DNA from: Paracoccus sigandri
Lineage (GTDB): Bacteria > Pseudomonadota > Alphaproteobacteria > Rhodobacterales > Rhodobacteraceae
DNA length: 64,000 nt
Direction of reading: 5' to 3'
Assembly: GCF_003709565.1 (NCBI RefSeq)
Contig: NZ_QNRC01000003.1
Location: 210,906 to 274,905 of the forward strand
Below, piece after piece: positions 63,878-64,000 of the stretch. Both the position numbers and the translations under genes were made by a program. Numbering within the stretch: position 1 is the first letter of the stretch; every line of letters begins with the position of its first letter. Under the pieces are notes generated by a model, which worked only from the letters and a program-made list of their open reading frames with translations, was not told where the DNA came from and searched no databases.

Positions 63878-64000
63878 ATGAAAATGACCACTGAGGAAGC
63901 CTTTGTGAAGGTTTTGCAGCAGCACGGGATCGAGCATGCCTTTGGGATCATCGGATCTGCGATGATGCCTGTAAGCGATCTTTTTCCGAAGGCGGGGATC
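63878..64000 (+). CDS. xsc: Sulfoacetaldehyde acetyltransferase Xsc, 3' part beyond window
   Basis: Only the first 41 codons are present. MKMTTEEAFVKVLQQHGIEH and FGIIGSAMMPVSDLFPKAGI match the N-terminus of Xsc, a TPP enzyme converting sulfoacetaldehyde and phosphate to acetyl phosphate and sulfite. AAGGAG lies about eight bases upstream. Codon choice (TTT, AAA, CAG, GGG, GTA) is clearly less GC-biased than that of tauY just before it, a visible break in style at the gene boundary. Confidence 0.88.
   Translation, partial: MKMTTEEAFVKVLQQHGIEHAFGIIGSAMMPVSDLFPKAGI

Overview
The window is very GC-rich, densely packed DNA from an alphaproteobacterium of the Rhodobacteraceae, most likely Paracoccus or a close relative. 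The taurine cluster layout (tauR, tauKLM, tauXY, xsc), the ubiTUV/ubiDX arrangement, an N-terminally extended ParA and the heavy load of ABC and TRAP transporters all fit that group. A Rep_3-type initiator (11803-12996, minus), iteron repeats and a parA-parB pair with three matching parS-like palindromes (13413, 14978, 16032) place a replication and partition origin inside the window. The replicon is therefore a megaplasmid or chromid, not the main chromosome. Species and replicon type are inference; the genes and motifs are read directly.

Layout. 1-1929: 3' end of a TcuB-like gene and an AbrB-family membrane protein. 2059-4655: SsuABC/NMT1-type ABC transporter, ending in a palindrome shared with the convergent GntR gene. 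4665-11784: GntR regulator and a five-gene 5-oxoproline-type cluster (NRAMP-like permease, pxpA, DUF1445 protein, pxpB-pxpC fusion, biotin carboxylase-BCCP fusion). 11803-16192: origin and partition module. 16395-20956: ubiX-ubiD divergent from ubiT-ubiU-ubiV around an FNR-type box, an oxygen-independent ubiquinone module. 21000-26934: coupled catabolic operon (sialidase-like, pdxA2-like, dapA-like, iron alcohol dehydrogenase, four-carbon-acid kinase, GntR regulator). 27180-33093: EamA permease and a dipeptide-type ABC transporter. 33360-35570: small and secreted unknowns and an OpgC-like protein. 35610-40294: LacI regulator with two palindromic operators, then NCS2 permease, amidohydrolase and TSUP exporter. 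40330-53313: nine-gene operon (two amidohydrolases, DppBCDF-type transporter, TPP enzyme, gamma-glutamyltransferase) with a LysR gene. 53410-57350: PotABCD-type transporter. 57443-64000: taurine uptake and degradation.

How the genes work together. Most of the window is made of catabolic islands, each pairing a transporter with a few degradative enzymes and its own regulator. Many reading frames overlap by 1-8 bases, so translation is coupled. GC-rich intercistronic hairpins follow four of the five solute-binding-protein genes. The two modules of most interest are the pxp cluster, where a BC-BCCP protein and a PxpB-PxpC fusion together hold all the domain types of a urea carboxylase, and the ubi module, whose single FNR box sits at class II distance from a -10-like hexamer on both sides.
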